Assembly: GCF_001636345.1 (NCBI RefSeq)
Contig: NZ_KV440945.1
Location: forward strand, 3,553,354 to 3,617,353
Direction of reading: 5' to 3'
Origin: Cytobacillus gottheilii
GTDB taxonomy: Bacteria > Bacillota > Bacilli > Bacillales > Cytobacillaceae
DNA length: 64,000 bases
This document shows positions 26,773 through 34,982 of the stretch, piece by piece. The notes beneath the pieces were generated by a model. The model was not told the DNA's origin, made no database searches, and worked only from the letters and a program-made list of their open reading frames with translations. How positions within the stretch are numbered: the first letter of the stretch is position 1; each line of letters begins with the position of its first letter. Both the position numbers and the translations under genes were made by a program.

Positions 26773-28416
26773 TTATTTGTTCTTCATATAATTTTGGTAA
26801 TTCTTATTACCACCAGAAAGATTATAGATATCATTAAAGCCTAAGTTACGCATCACATTTTGAGCAGCATTCCCAGTCACTCCACCATTACAGTAAGTTA
26901 CTGTTGGTAAATCAGGATTAAGTCCTGTGCATTTTTCACGCAATTCGCCTAATGGTATATTAATTGCAGTTTCCACTTTTGAAAAATCATATTGCTTTGG
27001 AGAACGGGTATCAATTACTTGAATCGCTTCTCCCTTTTCAATTTTCTCCGATAGTTCCTTCGGTGTAATTAGCTTATTTTTCTTTTCAATAGCATTATGC
27101 AAGGCCATTCCCGTGTACATCACTGGATCTTTCGTTGTACTGAATGGGGGAGCATAGGCAAGATCAAGATGGAAGAGGTCCTCTGCTTTGGCCTTAAAGG
27201 TTATTGCTGTTACGAATACATCAATTCGTTTATCTACGCCATCTTCTCCTATTATTTGTACACCTAATACTCTGCCAGTGTCCCTATCAGCAATGGCTTT
27301 TATGACTAATTCTTTTCCTCCGAGGTACTCTGCTCTGGATGGTTTAATATTATGAAGTATTTCAATATCATAACCTTCTTCTAATGCCTCCACTTCATTC
27401 ATACCAGTTTGACCGACAGCCAAATCAAATACTCTTAAAATACCAGTACCTAAAATACCCCGATGTTCTAAAGAACCTCCTGTAATTACGTCTCCAGCTA
27501 TTCTTCCCATTTTGTTTGCTGTACTCCCTAATGGGCGATAAATAGGTTTGCCTGTAATAACTGAGTAACTTTCAGCCACATCGCCGACAGCATATACATT
27601 AGGAATATTAGTTTGCATCTTACTGTTAACGGCAATAGCCCCGGAAGTGCCAATAGTTACACCAATCTCCTTAGCTAGTTGTGCATTTGGACGAACACCG
27701 GTTGCTAATAAGACAATATCCGTAGCAATCGTTTCACCTGATTTAGTTAATACTTCTTTCTTACTTATCTCAGTTACTTCATCATTTAAGATCAGATTTA
27801 CTTTCTTTTTCACCAAATGTTCTTCCACGCGGCAAGCCATATCCTTATCGAGGTGTGCCATTACCTGATTACTACGTTGTACAATTGTAACTTCTAATCC
27901 CCTTTGAGTAAGTTGCTCTGCCATTTCAAGACCAATATATCCAGCCCCAATTATCGTTGCCTTCTTTGGCTGATTTATTTTTATAAATTGGTCAATGGCT
28001 GCTGTATGTTGTATCGTACGTACTTGGAAAACATGTTCTTTATCTACTCCAGAAACATCAGGAGTTAATGGTGATGCTCCAGTTGCAAATACTAATACAT
28101 CATAACTATCTTCTTTTACTTCGTCCGTATCTAAATTTTTCACTTTCACTTTTTTCTGTTCTGCATCAATAGTAGTTACTTCATGACGAGTAAAGATATC
28201 TACGTTGTATCGCTTTTTAAACCATGAGGCACTTCTAGGAGTTAATGTATCCAGATTCTCAATCTCACCCCCTAGAAAATAAGGAATACCGCATGCAGAA
28301 TATGAAATATCATAATCTGCATTATAAAGTGTGATTTCTGCTTCTTCATCGTTCCTGCGTGCTTTAGCTGCTACGGATGTACCTGCTGCAACAGATCCTA
28401 TAATAATTACTTTCAT
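26773..28416 (-). CDS. CoA-disulfide reductase with C-terminal rhodanese domain
   Basis: A protein of about 547 residues: an FAD/NAD(P)H pyridine-nucleotide-disulfide reductase with the single active-site Cys in SYSACGIPYFLGGE (about residue 42), two dinucleotide-binding GxGxxG regions, and a C-terminal rhodanese domain with its own Cys in YCNGGVTG. It reduces CoA disulfide or per- and polysulfides in the cytoplasm. GGAGG before the ATG at 28416 decides the start over 28431. It lies about 65 bases behind arsB and is probably cotranscribed, suggesting thiol repair under arsenic stress. Confidence 0.88.
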   Translation of the reverse strand: MKVIIIGSVAAGTSVAAKARRNDEEAEITLYNADYDISYSACGIPYFLGGEIENLDTLTPRSASWFKKRYNVDIFTRHEVTTIDAEQKKVKVKNLDTDEVKEDSYDVLVFATGASPLTPDVSGVDKEHVFQVRTIQHTAAIDQFIKINQPKKATIIGAGYIGLEMAEQLTQRGLEVTIVQRSNQVMAHLDKDMACRVEEHLVKKKVNLILNDEVTEISKKEVLTKSGETIATDIVLLATGVRPNAQLAKEIGVTIGTSGAIAVNSKMQTNIPNVYAVGDVAESYSVITGKPIYRPLGSTANKMGRIAGDVITGGSLEHRGILGTGILRVFDLAVGQTGMNEVEALEEGYDIEILHNIKPSRAEYLGGKELVIKAIADRDTGRVLGVQIIGEDGVDKRIDVFVTAITFKAKAEDLFHLDLAYAPPFSTTKDPVMYTGMALHNAIEKKNKLITPKELSEKIEKGEAIQVIDTRSPKQYDFSKVETAINIPLGELREKCTGLNPDLPTVTYCNGGVTGNAAQNVMRNLGFNDIYNLSGGNKNYQNYMKNK

Positions 28417-28483
28417 GAATTTATCCTCCATAAGGTTAGTATTTATATTATGGTGTTTGTAATTAAAATTTTTACTTCATATT

Positions 28484-29782
28484 TTATGAAATAATAGAAA
28501 GCCATAAGTATAGTCCAATTAATGTAATTAAAAGAGTTGGAATTGTTAGGATGATACCTGTTTTAAAATAAGTACCCCATGAAATTTTCACTCCCTTTTG
28601 TGATAAAACATGAAGCCATAATAAAGTAGCTAGTGAACCAATTGGTGTAATTTTAGGACCCAAATCGGAACCGATAATGTTAGCGTAAATTAATCCTTCT
28701 TTAATTACCCCAGTAGCATTTGTATCAGCAATTGCTAAAGCATCTATCAGTACTGTTGGCATATTATTCATAATGGATGAAATGATGGCAGCAATGAATC
28801 CCATACCTAGGGTAGCAACGAATAGACCTTGGTCTGCAGCTGCTTGAATAATATTGGATAGTAAATCTGTTAATCCTACATTGCGAAGTCCATAAATGAC
28901 TACATACATTCCGATCGAAAAGAAGACGATTGCCCATGGGGCACCTTTTACTACCTGCTTAATGGAGACGGCAGGACTTCTTCTTGCAAACAAAAGAAAG
29001 ACGATTGCAATTACACCCGCAACAAATGACACTGGGATGGAAAGAAACTCACTCGCAAAATATCCAATGAGCAGTATAGCTAAAATACCCCAAGATATAC
29101 GAAACATTTTTTGATCTTTAATAGCATCAACCGGAGTTTTTAGATGGCTTAAATCATATGACTTTGGAATACGTTTGCGGAAATATAGATACAGGACAAG
29201 AATACTTGCTAATAATGAGAAGATATTAGGGACAATCATTCTAGTAGCATATTCTACAAAACCAATATCAAAGAAATCAGCAGAAACAATATTAACTAGG
29301 TTACTTACCACCAAAGGCAAAGAAGTTGTATCTGCAATAAATCCACTTGCTATAATAAACGGAAAGACCATTTTTTCCTCAAATTTTAATGCTCTGACCA
29401 TTGCCAGAACGATTGGAGTCAGTATAAGTGCAGCACCATCATTCGCAAATAGTGCTGCAACGATTGAGCCTAATATAGAGACGTAAATAAACATTTTTAA
29501 ACCATTACCACCTGCAACTCTAGCCATATGTAAAGCTGCCCATTCAAAAAAGCCAATTTCATCTAAGATTAGTGAAATGATTATTATTGCTACAAATGCC
29601 AATGTGGCATTCCAAACTATGCCTGTCACGTCGATCACATCATTGAAATCAACTACTCCTACGAGAAGAGCTAAAATCGCTCCTCCACATGCTGACCAAC
29701 CAATTGAAAGATTTTTTGGTTGCCAGATAACTAATGTCAGTGTTAATAAAAAAATAATCGTTGCTAAAAATGTTTGTATCAA
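28484..29782 (-). CDS. arsB: Arsenite efflux membrane protein ArsB
   Basis: A 432-residue membrane protein with about 12 helices and the ArsB family marks [13 protein letters not shown] and [10 protein letters not shown], and [20 protein letters not shown] near the C-terminus. It exports arsenite or antimonite across the cell membrane. It follows arsR by 15 bases, the common arsR-arsB pair. No arsA or arsC reductase gene is present here. Confidence 0.92.
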   Translation of the reverse strand: MIQTFLATIIFLLTLTLVIWQPKNLSIGWSACGGAILALLVGVVDFNDVIDVTGIVWNATLAFVAIIIISLILDEIGFFEWAALHMARVAGGNGLKMFIYVSILGSIVAALFANDGAALILTPIVLAMVRALKFEEKMVFPFIIASGFIADTTSLPLVVSNLVNIVSADFFDIGFVEYATRMIVPNIFSLLASILVLYLYFRKRIPKSYDLSHLKTPVDAIKDQKMFRISWGILAILLIGYFASEFLSIPVSFVAGVIAIVFLLFARRSPAVSIKQVVKGAPWAIVFFSIGMYVVIYGLRNVGLTDLLSNIIQAAADQGLFVATLGMGFIAAIISSIMNNMPTVLIDALAIADTNATGVIKEGLIYANIIGSDLGPKITPIGSLATLLWLHVLSQKGVKISWGTYFKTGIILTIPTLLITLIGLYLWLSIIS

Positions 29783-29797
29783 AGCTGTTAACCCCCA

Positions 29798-30145
29798 TTA
29801 ATTACATATAATTCTAAATCCATTTTTCTCTAGCCAAGTAAATTTATCTCGTTCACTCGGTACATGATTTAAAACATCTTTTATCAGTAAGTAATATTCG
29901 CTTTCAGTATTTAAGGAATAGACTACCCATTGTCCTTTTCTTTGCTCTTTTACAATACCAATATCCTTTAACTTGCGGAGATGCTGGCTAATTGCAGGTT
30001 GTGACATTTGAAAAATCTCCACAAATTCACATACACAACATTCCTGTTCCGATAACATGTTAACCATAGATAATCTGGTTTTATCTCCTAAAAGTTTTAG
30101 CACATTTGCAGTCTCTTTTAAGTCTTGAGTATTTTCTTCTTTCAT
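29798..30145 (-). CDS. arsR: ArsR arsenic-responsive repressor
   Basis: A 115-residue winged-helix repressor of the ArsR/SmtB family. The As(III)-binding cysteines are in ECCVCEF (Cys36, Cys37, Cys39), at the start of the DNA-recognition region as in classical ArsR; the recognition helix is SQPAISQHLRKLKDIGIV. It represses the arsR-arsB operon and releases on arsenite binding. The intergenic region upstream carries a TA-rich palindrome. Confidence 0.92.
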   Translation of the reverse strand: MKEENTQDLKETANVLKLLGDKTRLSMVNMLSEQECCVCEFVEIFQMSQPAISQHLRKLKDIGIVKEQRKGQWVVYSLNTESEYYLLIKDVLNHVPSERDKFTWLEKNGFRIICN

Positions 30146-30178
30146 ACGGTTCCACCTACCTTTTAAAAAATAAAATAT

Positions 30179-30190
30179 ATATAATTATAT
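30179..30190 (-). promoter_or_regulatory. Possible ArsR operator
   Basis: ATATAATTATAT is a 12-bp palindrome in a longer AT-rich dyad about 35 bases before arsR. Placement fits autorepression, but AT-rich palindromes are common by chance in this genome. Confidence 0.35.
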
Positions 30191-30209
30191 GCTTATATCT
30201 TAATGAAAG

Positions 30210-30248
30210 AAAAGGATTAATGTCAATCTCCAATACATTAATCCTTTT
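30210..30248. terminator. Strong terminator between the two arsenic operons
   Basis: AAAAGGATTAATG and CATTAATCCTTTT form a perfect 13-bp stem with T-rich tails on both strands. It ends the marR-arsN1-flavoprotein unit, so arsR-arsB is a separate transcript. Confidence 0.85.
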
Positions 30249-30285
30249 CCACAATTTCTATATACAATATTTTTAATTTGCCTTC

Positions 30286-31662
30286 TTAAGAACAACAACT
30301 ATCTTTATCACAACTATTTTTATTTATTACACTATTAGCATGTACTAAATTAACACTGCAGACTCCTGTTTCTGGTAAATCAAGTTCTATTTTTTCTGAT
30401 GCTTCTATGTCCCCTGCAATATAAGCAGCTATTGAACGTACCTGTTCGTAACCCGTGGCCATTAAGAAAGTTGGTGCTCTTCCGTAGCTTTTTGAACCTA
30501 CAATGTATAGGTTTTTTTCCGGTTGTCTCAATTCCTTTTCACCGTGTGGTCGAACTGTTCCACAACTGTGTAAATTAGGATCGATTAAGGGAGAAATCGC
30601 CTCTACACTTTCCGTAGCAAAATCTATACTTGTGCGTAATTCACTTAAAAAAGAATAGTTAGGTCTATTTCCGGCATTAACGATAACTTCATTAATAGAC
30701 TCTATTGTGATATTGGAATCTTTGACTTCACCTACAATCTTTAAGGTTGCGTTAGCTCCACCTAATATACGTTCTACTTGAAAGGAAGTGTACACTTGAA
30801 CCTGACCACTATCTACCAATTCATGAATTCTACTACCTAATAATCCCCTTGCCTCTAGCGCGTCCTTTTCTTCCCCCCCATATGCCTGCTCAACATGTTC
30901 TTTACGTATAATCCAAAGGATTTCTGTTTGAGGATAATTTTCTTTTAATGCTCCTAATTCCAATAAAGCATTAATAGCTGAGTGTCCACTCCCTATTACG
31001 GCCGTTTTATTATTTATATAACGCTTCCTATTCTTTCCTAATATGTCGGGTAATCCATAGAAGATCTGATCCTTTAGTTCTTTCTCTGATTGTAACCAAA
31101 CTCCATTAGAGTTAGATGGATTGGGATTTCCCCATGTTCCGGTAGCGTCTATAACAGCTCTTGCTTCAATGAATTTAGGACTGCCTTTGTGCACCGTATA
31201 AATAACAAATGGAACGTTCTCTCTGTTTGCTGTTTTCATTTTATCGATGTTTTTTCTGGCTATAGAAATGACCTTTGTATCCAGTGAAATTACGTCTTTT
31301 AATTCTGGAGTTTTAGCTAAGGGAACTAAATAATTTTCCACAAGCTCTTTACCAGTAGGTATATCTTCAAATTTTGGTTGATTCCAATCGTATTTCTCTA
31401 ATAAAGATAATGCAGCTTTATCAATATTATATTTCCATGGAGAGAATAGTCTTATATGTGACCAAGTTAGAATATTGGATCCAACTTCGGAACCGGCTTC
31501 TAATATAATAACTTTTTGATTGTATTTAATTAAATGAGCTGCTGCAGCTAAACCTACAGGACCAGCACCGATTATAGCTACAGGTAAATCTAAATCAGGT
31601 TTTTTCTCCTCGAAATCATTAGATGATTGACAGCAATTAGACAAAATTTTAAATTCAGACAT
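30286..31662 (-). CDS. Flavoprotein monooxygenase-like protein of the ars cluster
   Basis: A 458-residue FAD/NAD(P)H enzyme. GAGPVGLAAAAHL is the FAD-binding glycine loop and GSGHSAINALLELG the NADPH loop, spaced as in flavin-containing monooxygenases. Both ends carry thiols: Cys10-Cys11 at the N-terminus and a tail with Cys451, Cys456 and Cys457 (NSCDKDSCCS). Flavoproteins of this kind occur in arsenic islands (ArsO-like), but the reaction is not established, so no symbol is given. It follows the ArsN1-like gene by 17 bases. Confidence 0.75.
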   Translation of the reverse strand: MSEFKILSNCCQSSNDFEEKKPDLDLPVAIIGAGPVGLAAAAHLIKYNQKVIILEAGSEVGSNILTWSHIRLFSPWKYNIDKAALSLLEKYDWNQPKFEDIPTGKELVENYLVPLAKTPELKDVISLDTKVISIARKNIDKMKTANRENVPFVIYTVHKGSPKFIEARAVIDATGTWGNPNPSNSNGVWLQSEKELKDQIFYGLPDILGKNRKRYINNKTAVIGSGHSAINALLELGALKENYPQTEILWIIRKEHVEQAYGGEEKDALEARGLLGSRIHELVDSGQVQVYTSFQVERILGGANATLKIVGEVKDSNITIESINEVIVNAGNRPNYSFLSELRTSIDFATESVEAISPLIDPNLHSCGTVRPHGEKELRQPEKNLYIVGSKSYGRAPTFLMATGYEQVRSIAAYIAGDIEASEKIELDLPETGVCSVNLVHANSVINKNSCDKDSCCS

Positions 31663-31679
31663 ATTTATTAATCTCCTTT

Positions 31680-32189
31680 TTATAAGTAATATTCTTCATT
31701 AAACAACAACTTTTCCATAATCATAACGTCCACAAATCTCTCATTTAATCTGCCTTGATTTTTAAGCAGACCAACCTCCCGATAACCTAACTTTTGGTAA
31801 AGAGCCAGCCCCAATGTATTAATTGGAAATGTAAAGAGTATTATTTTATAAAAGTTATGTATTCTTGCCTCGTCTTCTAGCACATTCAATAGTATTTGTC
31901 CTATCCCTTTTCCTCTAAATTCCCTATGTATATATATAGAAAGCTCACCTACCCCATCATAGACATGCCTTGTGTTATAAGGGTTTATAGAAGCCCATCC
32001 AATAATTTCCCCATCTGAATCTACAGCAACAAATACAGCATACCTTCCCTGGTGAACAGCAAACCAATTCTTCATATAGTCTGTGTCTTTTAAACCTTCC
32101 TCAAATGTTGCCAATCTGTCTTCTATTCCTTGGTTATAAATTTCAAGTATTTCGTTTAAATCTTCTATAGAGGCTCTCCTAATAAGCAT
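31680..32189 (-). CDS. arsN1: GNAT acetyltransferase, ArsN1-like
   Basis: A protein of about 169 residues of the phosphinothricin/arsinothricin acetyltransferase family: IRRASIEDLNEILEIYN at the start, a central ELSIYIHREFRGKGIGQILL acetyl-CoA loop, and a C-terminal GYREVGLLKNQG segment. In arsenic clusters this family (ArsN1) acetylates the amino group of arsinothricin. GGAGG before the ATG at 32189 decides the start over 32222. The MarR gene upstream and flavoprotein downstream lie in the same unit. Phosphinothricin or another amino acid analogue could also be the substrate. Confidence 0.72.
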   Translation of the reverse strand: MLIRRASIEDLNEILEIYNQGIEDRLATFEEGLKDTDYMKNWFAVHQGRYAVFVAVDSDGEIIGWASINPYNTRHVYDGVGELSIYIHREFRGKGIGQILLNVLEDEARIHNFYKIILFTFPINTLGLALYQKLGYREVGLLKNQGRLNERFVDVMIMEKLLFNEEYYL

Positions 32190-32261
32190 TATTACCCTCC
32201 TTTTTTTATTTGACTTCAACATTAATTGACTTTATCAAATATAATATTTAATGAAAGCCAC

Positions 32262-32720
32262 CTATCTGGTGGCGCAACTACCTAATCCATCATTTTTATT
32301 CATTGCATCAAGCAATAAACTTAGACTTTCTAATACTTGTGAATGCTTATCTTCTTGAATATGAGCTAAGATGTTACCTAAGTAATCTAACATTTGGTTC
32401 GATATTTCTTCAGCTTTTGCCTCACCTAACTCTGTCAAAGATAAAAGTACATATCTTCGATCATTCGGATCTGGGACCCTTAATATATACTGAAGTTCCA
32501 CAAGTTTATTAACCTGTCTGCTCAAAAGGCCAGTATCCATAATTAATTTTTCAGCTAAAGTATGAAGAGAAATATTTGGATATTTTCCTAATTCATAAAC
32601 GATATGGCTTTGTGTTACTGTTATTCCACAACAATCAGAGCCATCTTTTTGGAGAAGTCCAAAGTCACGAACTAGTTGTTGCAGTAATTCTCTAATTTGT
32701 ATTTTATCTTGTGTTCTCAT
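32262..32720 (-). CDS. MarR-family regulator with terminal cysteines
   Basis: A 152-residue winged-helix protein with the MarR DNA-binding core (LHTLAEKLIMDTGLLSRQVN) and wing DPNDRRYVLLSLT. A vicinal Cys pair near the N-terminus (Cys30, Cys31) and one Cys four residues from the C-terminus (Cys149) are unusual for MarR and could form a trivalent arsenic or redox site. It heads the unit with arsN1 and the flavoprotein, and its own promoter is overlapped by two short palindromes. Confidence 0.8.
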   Translation of the reverse strand: MRTQDKIQIRELLQQLVRDFGLLQKDGSDCCGITVTQSHIVYELGKYPNISLHTLAEKLIMDTGLLSRQVNKLVELQYILRVPDPNDRRYVLLSLTELGEAKAEEISNQMLDYLGNILAHIQEDKHSQVLESLSLLLDAMNKNDGLGSCATR

Positions 32721-32741
32721 ATATCATCGCCTCTTATTTAG

Positions 32742-32770
32742 ATGATATCGTCATTAATTGATAATGTCAA
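32742..32770 (-). promoter_or_regulatory. Promoter of the marR unit with overlapping operators
   Basis: On the minus strand TTGACA (32770-32765) and TATCAT (32747-32742) with a 17-base spacer. TTGATAATGTCAA (32758-32770) covers the -35 and ATGATATCGTCAT (32742-32754) covers the -10, two 13-bp dyads of the same GA-N5-TC form, so the MarR protein probably represses itself here. Confidence 0.75.
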
Positions 32771-32796
32771 TTACTTTCCTTTCCACTAATCTTCCC

Positions 32797-32858
32797 CCTT
32801 AGCGACATAAGAAAAAGGCTTCCCTTTAACTTAAGGAAAGCACCCTATAGTTTAGGTG
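32797..32858 (-). repeat. Dispersed terminator-like repeat, GGCTTCC variant
   Basis: CATAAGAAAAAGGCTTCCC then GGAAAGCACCC and TAGTTTAGGTG. The central stem is AGGCTTTCC-like rather than GCTGCC, but the outer blocks CATAAGAAAA and CACCC...TTTA match the family. It lies directly behind the flavin monooxygenase gene at 32862. Confidence 0.65.
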
Positions 32859-32861
32859 TAG

Positions 32862-33932
32862 CTATTGACAATCAGTCTTTTTATAATCTGTATAATATGC
32901 TGTAATAAATTGCGCTAAATATTCAGCATCTTTACTAACTCCACATATTAGAGCTGAACCACGTTGATGCTGCCAAGGTAGTCCAATAAAATAAAGTCCT
33001 TTAACATCTGCTATGCCTCTGTTATGTACAGGTTTACCATTATGGGTAACATGTTCAATTTGAATCCATTCATAAGATGGAACAAATCCTGTTGCCCAAA
33101 TTATGCTATCAAATTTCTGAAGGGTCTGGTCTTCAAATACAACACCTTTATCACCAACTTGAACAACTCTCGGCTTTACAGTAATCTTTTGGTTTTTAAT
33201 TAACGTTTGAAGCTCTTTTCCAAATATAGGATCTTTCTGTTTTCTAAACCATTTCCCCTTTATTGTATCTGCTCCTGCATATAATAGCCCCGTTTTTTCT
33301 AGCAAGCTAAAAATACTGATCCCCAATATTGATAAAGGTAGAAATTTAAACTGGTGACTAACTGCAATAGTAACATTCTTGCTTTTTGACAGTTCTACAG
33401 CAATTTGTGCTCCAGAATTCCCTCCGCCAACAACCAATATTTCATTTCCAGATGCATCTGCCGGTGAACGATACTCAGAAGAATGCAGCTGAATCGCCTC
33501 AGTATGTGTTTTTGTGACATCGGGAATAAACCCTTGTTGGAATGCACCTGATGCTACAATCACTTGCTGAGTTTTCATTCTTCCTTTATTCGTTTCTATG
33601 AAAAAGGATCCGTCTTCTTCCTTTTTCAACTTATCAACAGTCGTATTAAGCATCATCGGAATGTTATAGTGCTGTACATAGTCCTCTAAATAATCAGCCA
33701 TTTCATCTTTTGTTGGGAAGTCTTTTTTTGATAAACCCTTCATTTGCAGTCCTGGCAAAACACTATATTGATGAGGAGTAAATAAAACGAGGGACTCATA
33801 GCGATTTCTCCATGATTCACCCACCCTATGATGTTTATCTATGATGATAAAAGGAATATTTACTTTTTTTAAGTAATATCCGATCGTTATACCTGCTTGT
33901 CCTCCTCCAATGATTCCAACAGAATACTCCAT
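32862..33932 (-). CDS. Flavin-containing monooxygenase/CzcO-like oxidoreductase
   Basis: A 356-residue protein with the FAD loop GIIGGGQAGITIGYYL, the segment GESWRNRYESLVLFTPHQYS typical of CzcO/flavin monooxygenases, and the NADPH loop VVGGGNSGAQIAVEL. The ATGF motif IWATGFVPSYEW is present. Such genes often travel with metal-resistance operons, as here behind the cadC-cadA-SCO set. The substrate is unknown. Confidence 0.78.
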   Translation of the reverse strand: MEYSVGIIGGGQAGITIGYYLKKVNIPFIIIDKHHRVGESWRNRYESLVLFTPHQYSVLPGLQMKGLSKKDFPTKDEMADYLEDYVQHYNIPMMLNTTVDKLKKEEDGSFFIETNKGRMKTQQVIVASGAFQQGFIPDVTKTHTEAIQLHSSEYRSPADASGNEILVVGGGNSGAQIAVELSKSKNVTIAVSHQFKFLPLSILGISIFSLLEKTGLLYAGADTIKGKWFRKQKDPIFGKELQTLIKNQKITVKPRVVQVGDKGVVFEDQTLQKFDSIIWATGFVPSYEWIQIEHVTHNGKPVHNRGIADVKGLYFIGLPWQHQRGSALICGVSKDAEYLAQFITAYYTDYKKTDCQ

Positions 33933-33997
33933 CAGCTTCCTCCCTATACTGAATAATCAAGAATTTTAAAAAACAAGAAAATTAATTCATCCTCTTT

Positions 33998-34297
33998 TTA
34001 CCAATTCCATTTAGAGCCCGTTAAAAATTCAATTAACGTCATTTTCTCAGGTGCCAGTATATCCTCAGTGCAAGTTGACCTAGAATTGTAGTTTGTTACC
34101 TTTACATCTTTTAAAGTCGTTTCTTCAAGATAGTTCGTTGCTTCTGACTCCTCAAAACATGGAGGTGCCATATATGTACTAGTATTATGATCAATGATCA
34201 TCCTTGTATCACCTGGCGGATTAAAAGTAAAAGGGACGTAATAAAGAGTAACAATTAATAGTACTAAAACTATACTGATGACCCGAATCGTTTTCAT
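33998..34297 (-). CDS. Small exported protein, unknown function
   Basis: A 99-residue protein with an N-terminal hydrophobic signal or anchor (residues 5-22) and an extracytoplasmic domain with two Cys residues (PPCFEE and SRSTCTED) that could form a disulfide. It lies 23 bases behind the SCO gene and is probably cotranscribed with it. No family recognised. Confidence 0.6.
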   Translation of the reverse strand: MKTIRVISIVLVLLIVTLYYVPFTFNPPGDTRMIIDHNTSTYMAPPCFEESEATNYLEETTLKDVKVTNYNSRSTCTEDILAPEKMTLIEFLTGSKWNW

Positions 34298-34320
34298 AAT
34301 TAATTCCTTTCATGGATAGA

Positions 34321-34896
34321 TTACTTATAAGAATTTGATAATGACTTAATATCTGAAACAATCTGATCAAATGGGACATTTTGGACTCCACTATAATTTT
34401 TTACTACAGTTCCTTCTTTATTTACTAAATAAAAGCTTGTACCATGATTGACTTGATCGGATTGATTATCTTTTACTACAACAGTTTTAAATGAATCCAT
34501 TGCAAATGTCTCTATGACATCCTGTGTATAGCCCGTTAGTAAATCCCAGTTTTCCAAATTGACATCATATTTCTCAATATACTCTTTTAAAATTTCAGGA
34601 GAATCGACTTTTGGATCAACACTAAATGAAACAAATTTTATGTCATCAAGTCCTTCATCAGTGAGTTTTTGTTGTATTTGTGAGAGATTATATGTCATTG
34701 GCGGACAAACCGTTTCACAGTTTGTAAAAATAAAGTCGGCCAGCCAGATGTCACCTTTATAATCATTCAAAGAAACCTTTTCATTATTTTGGTTTGTATA
34801 TTCAAAACTCTGTACTTTCCAGTCTGTCTCTGCCTCAAATGAAGTTGAACAGGCGGACAAAATAAGAATTGATAAAATAAATAACATTCTTTTCAC
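34321..34896 (-). CDS. SCO1/SenC-family lipoprotein
   Basis: A 191-residue thioredoxin-fold lipoprotein. The lipobox LSAC gives Cys16 as the anchor; the copper-binding CxxxC is TNCETVC (Cys60, Cys64) and the third ligand His151 lies in VNHGTSFYLV. SCO proteins deliver copper to cytochrome oxidase or act as thiol reductases outside the membrane. Here it follows cadA, so a role in metal stress is possible. An AAGGAATTA-type weak site precedes the gene behind it, and the pair looks cotranscribed. Confidence 0.87.
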   Translation of the reverse strand: MKRMLFILSILILSACSTSFEAETDWKVQSFEYTNQNNEKVSLNDYKGDIWLADFIFTNCETVCPPMTYNLSQIQQKLTDEGLDDIKFVSFSVDPKVDSPEILKEYIEKYDVNLENWDLLTGYTQDVIETFAMDSFKTVVVKDNQSDQVNHGTSFYLVNKEGTVVKNYSGVQNVPFDQIVSDIKSLSNSYK

Positions 34897-34933
34897 AATA
34901 AAACCTCCGGCTGCACTCTAATATATTTTTGTT

Positions 34934-34976
34934 AGAAAGTTGTTCAGTTGAATTAAATATTTCTGAACAACTTTCT
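34934..34976 (-). terminator. Stem-loop behind cadA
   Basis: AGAAAGTTGTTCAG (34934-34947) and CTGAACAACTTTCT (34963-34976) are perfect 14-bp arms 7 bases behind cadA. No T-run follows on the minus strand, so it may stabilise or attenuate the transcript between cadA and the SCO gene. Confidence 0.65.
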
Positions 34977-34982
34977 AGGTAA

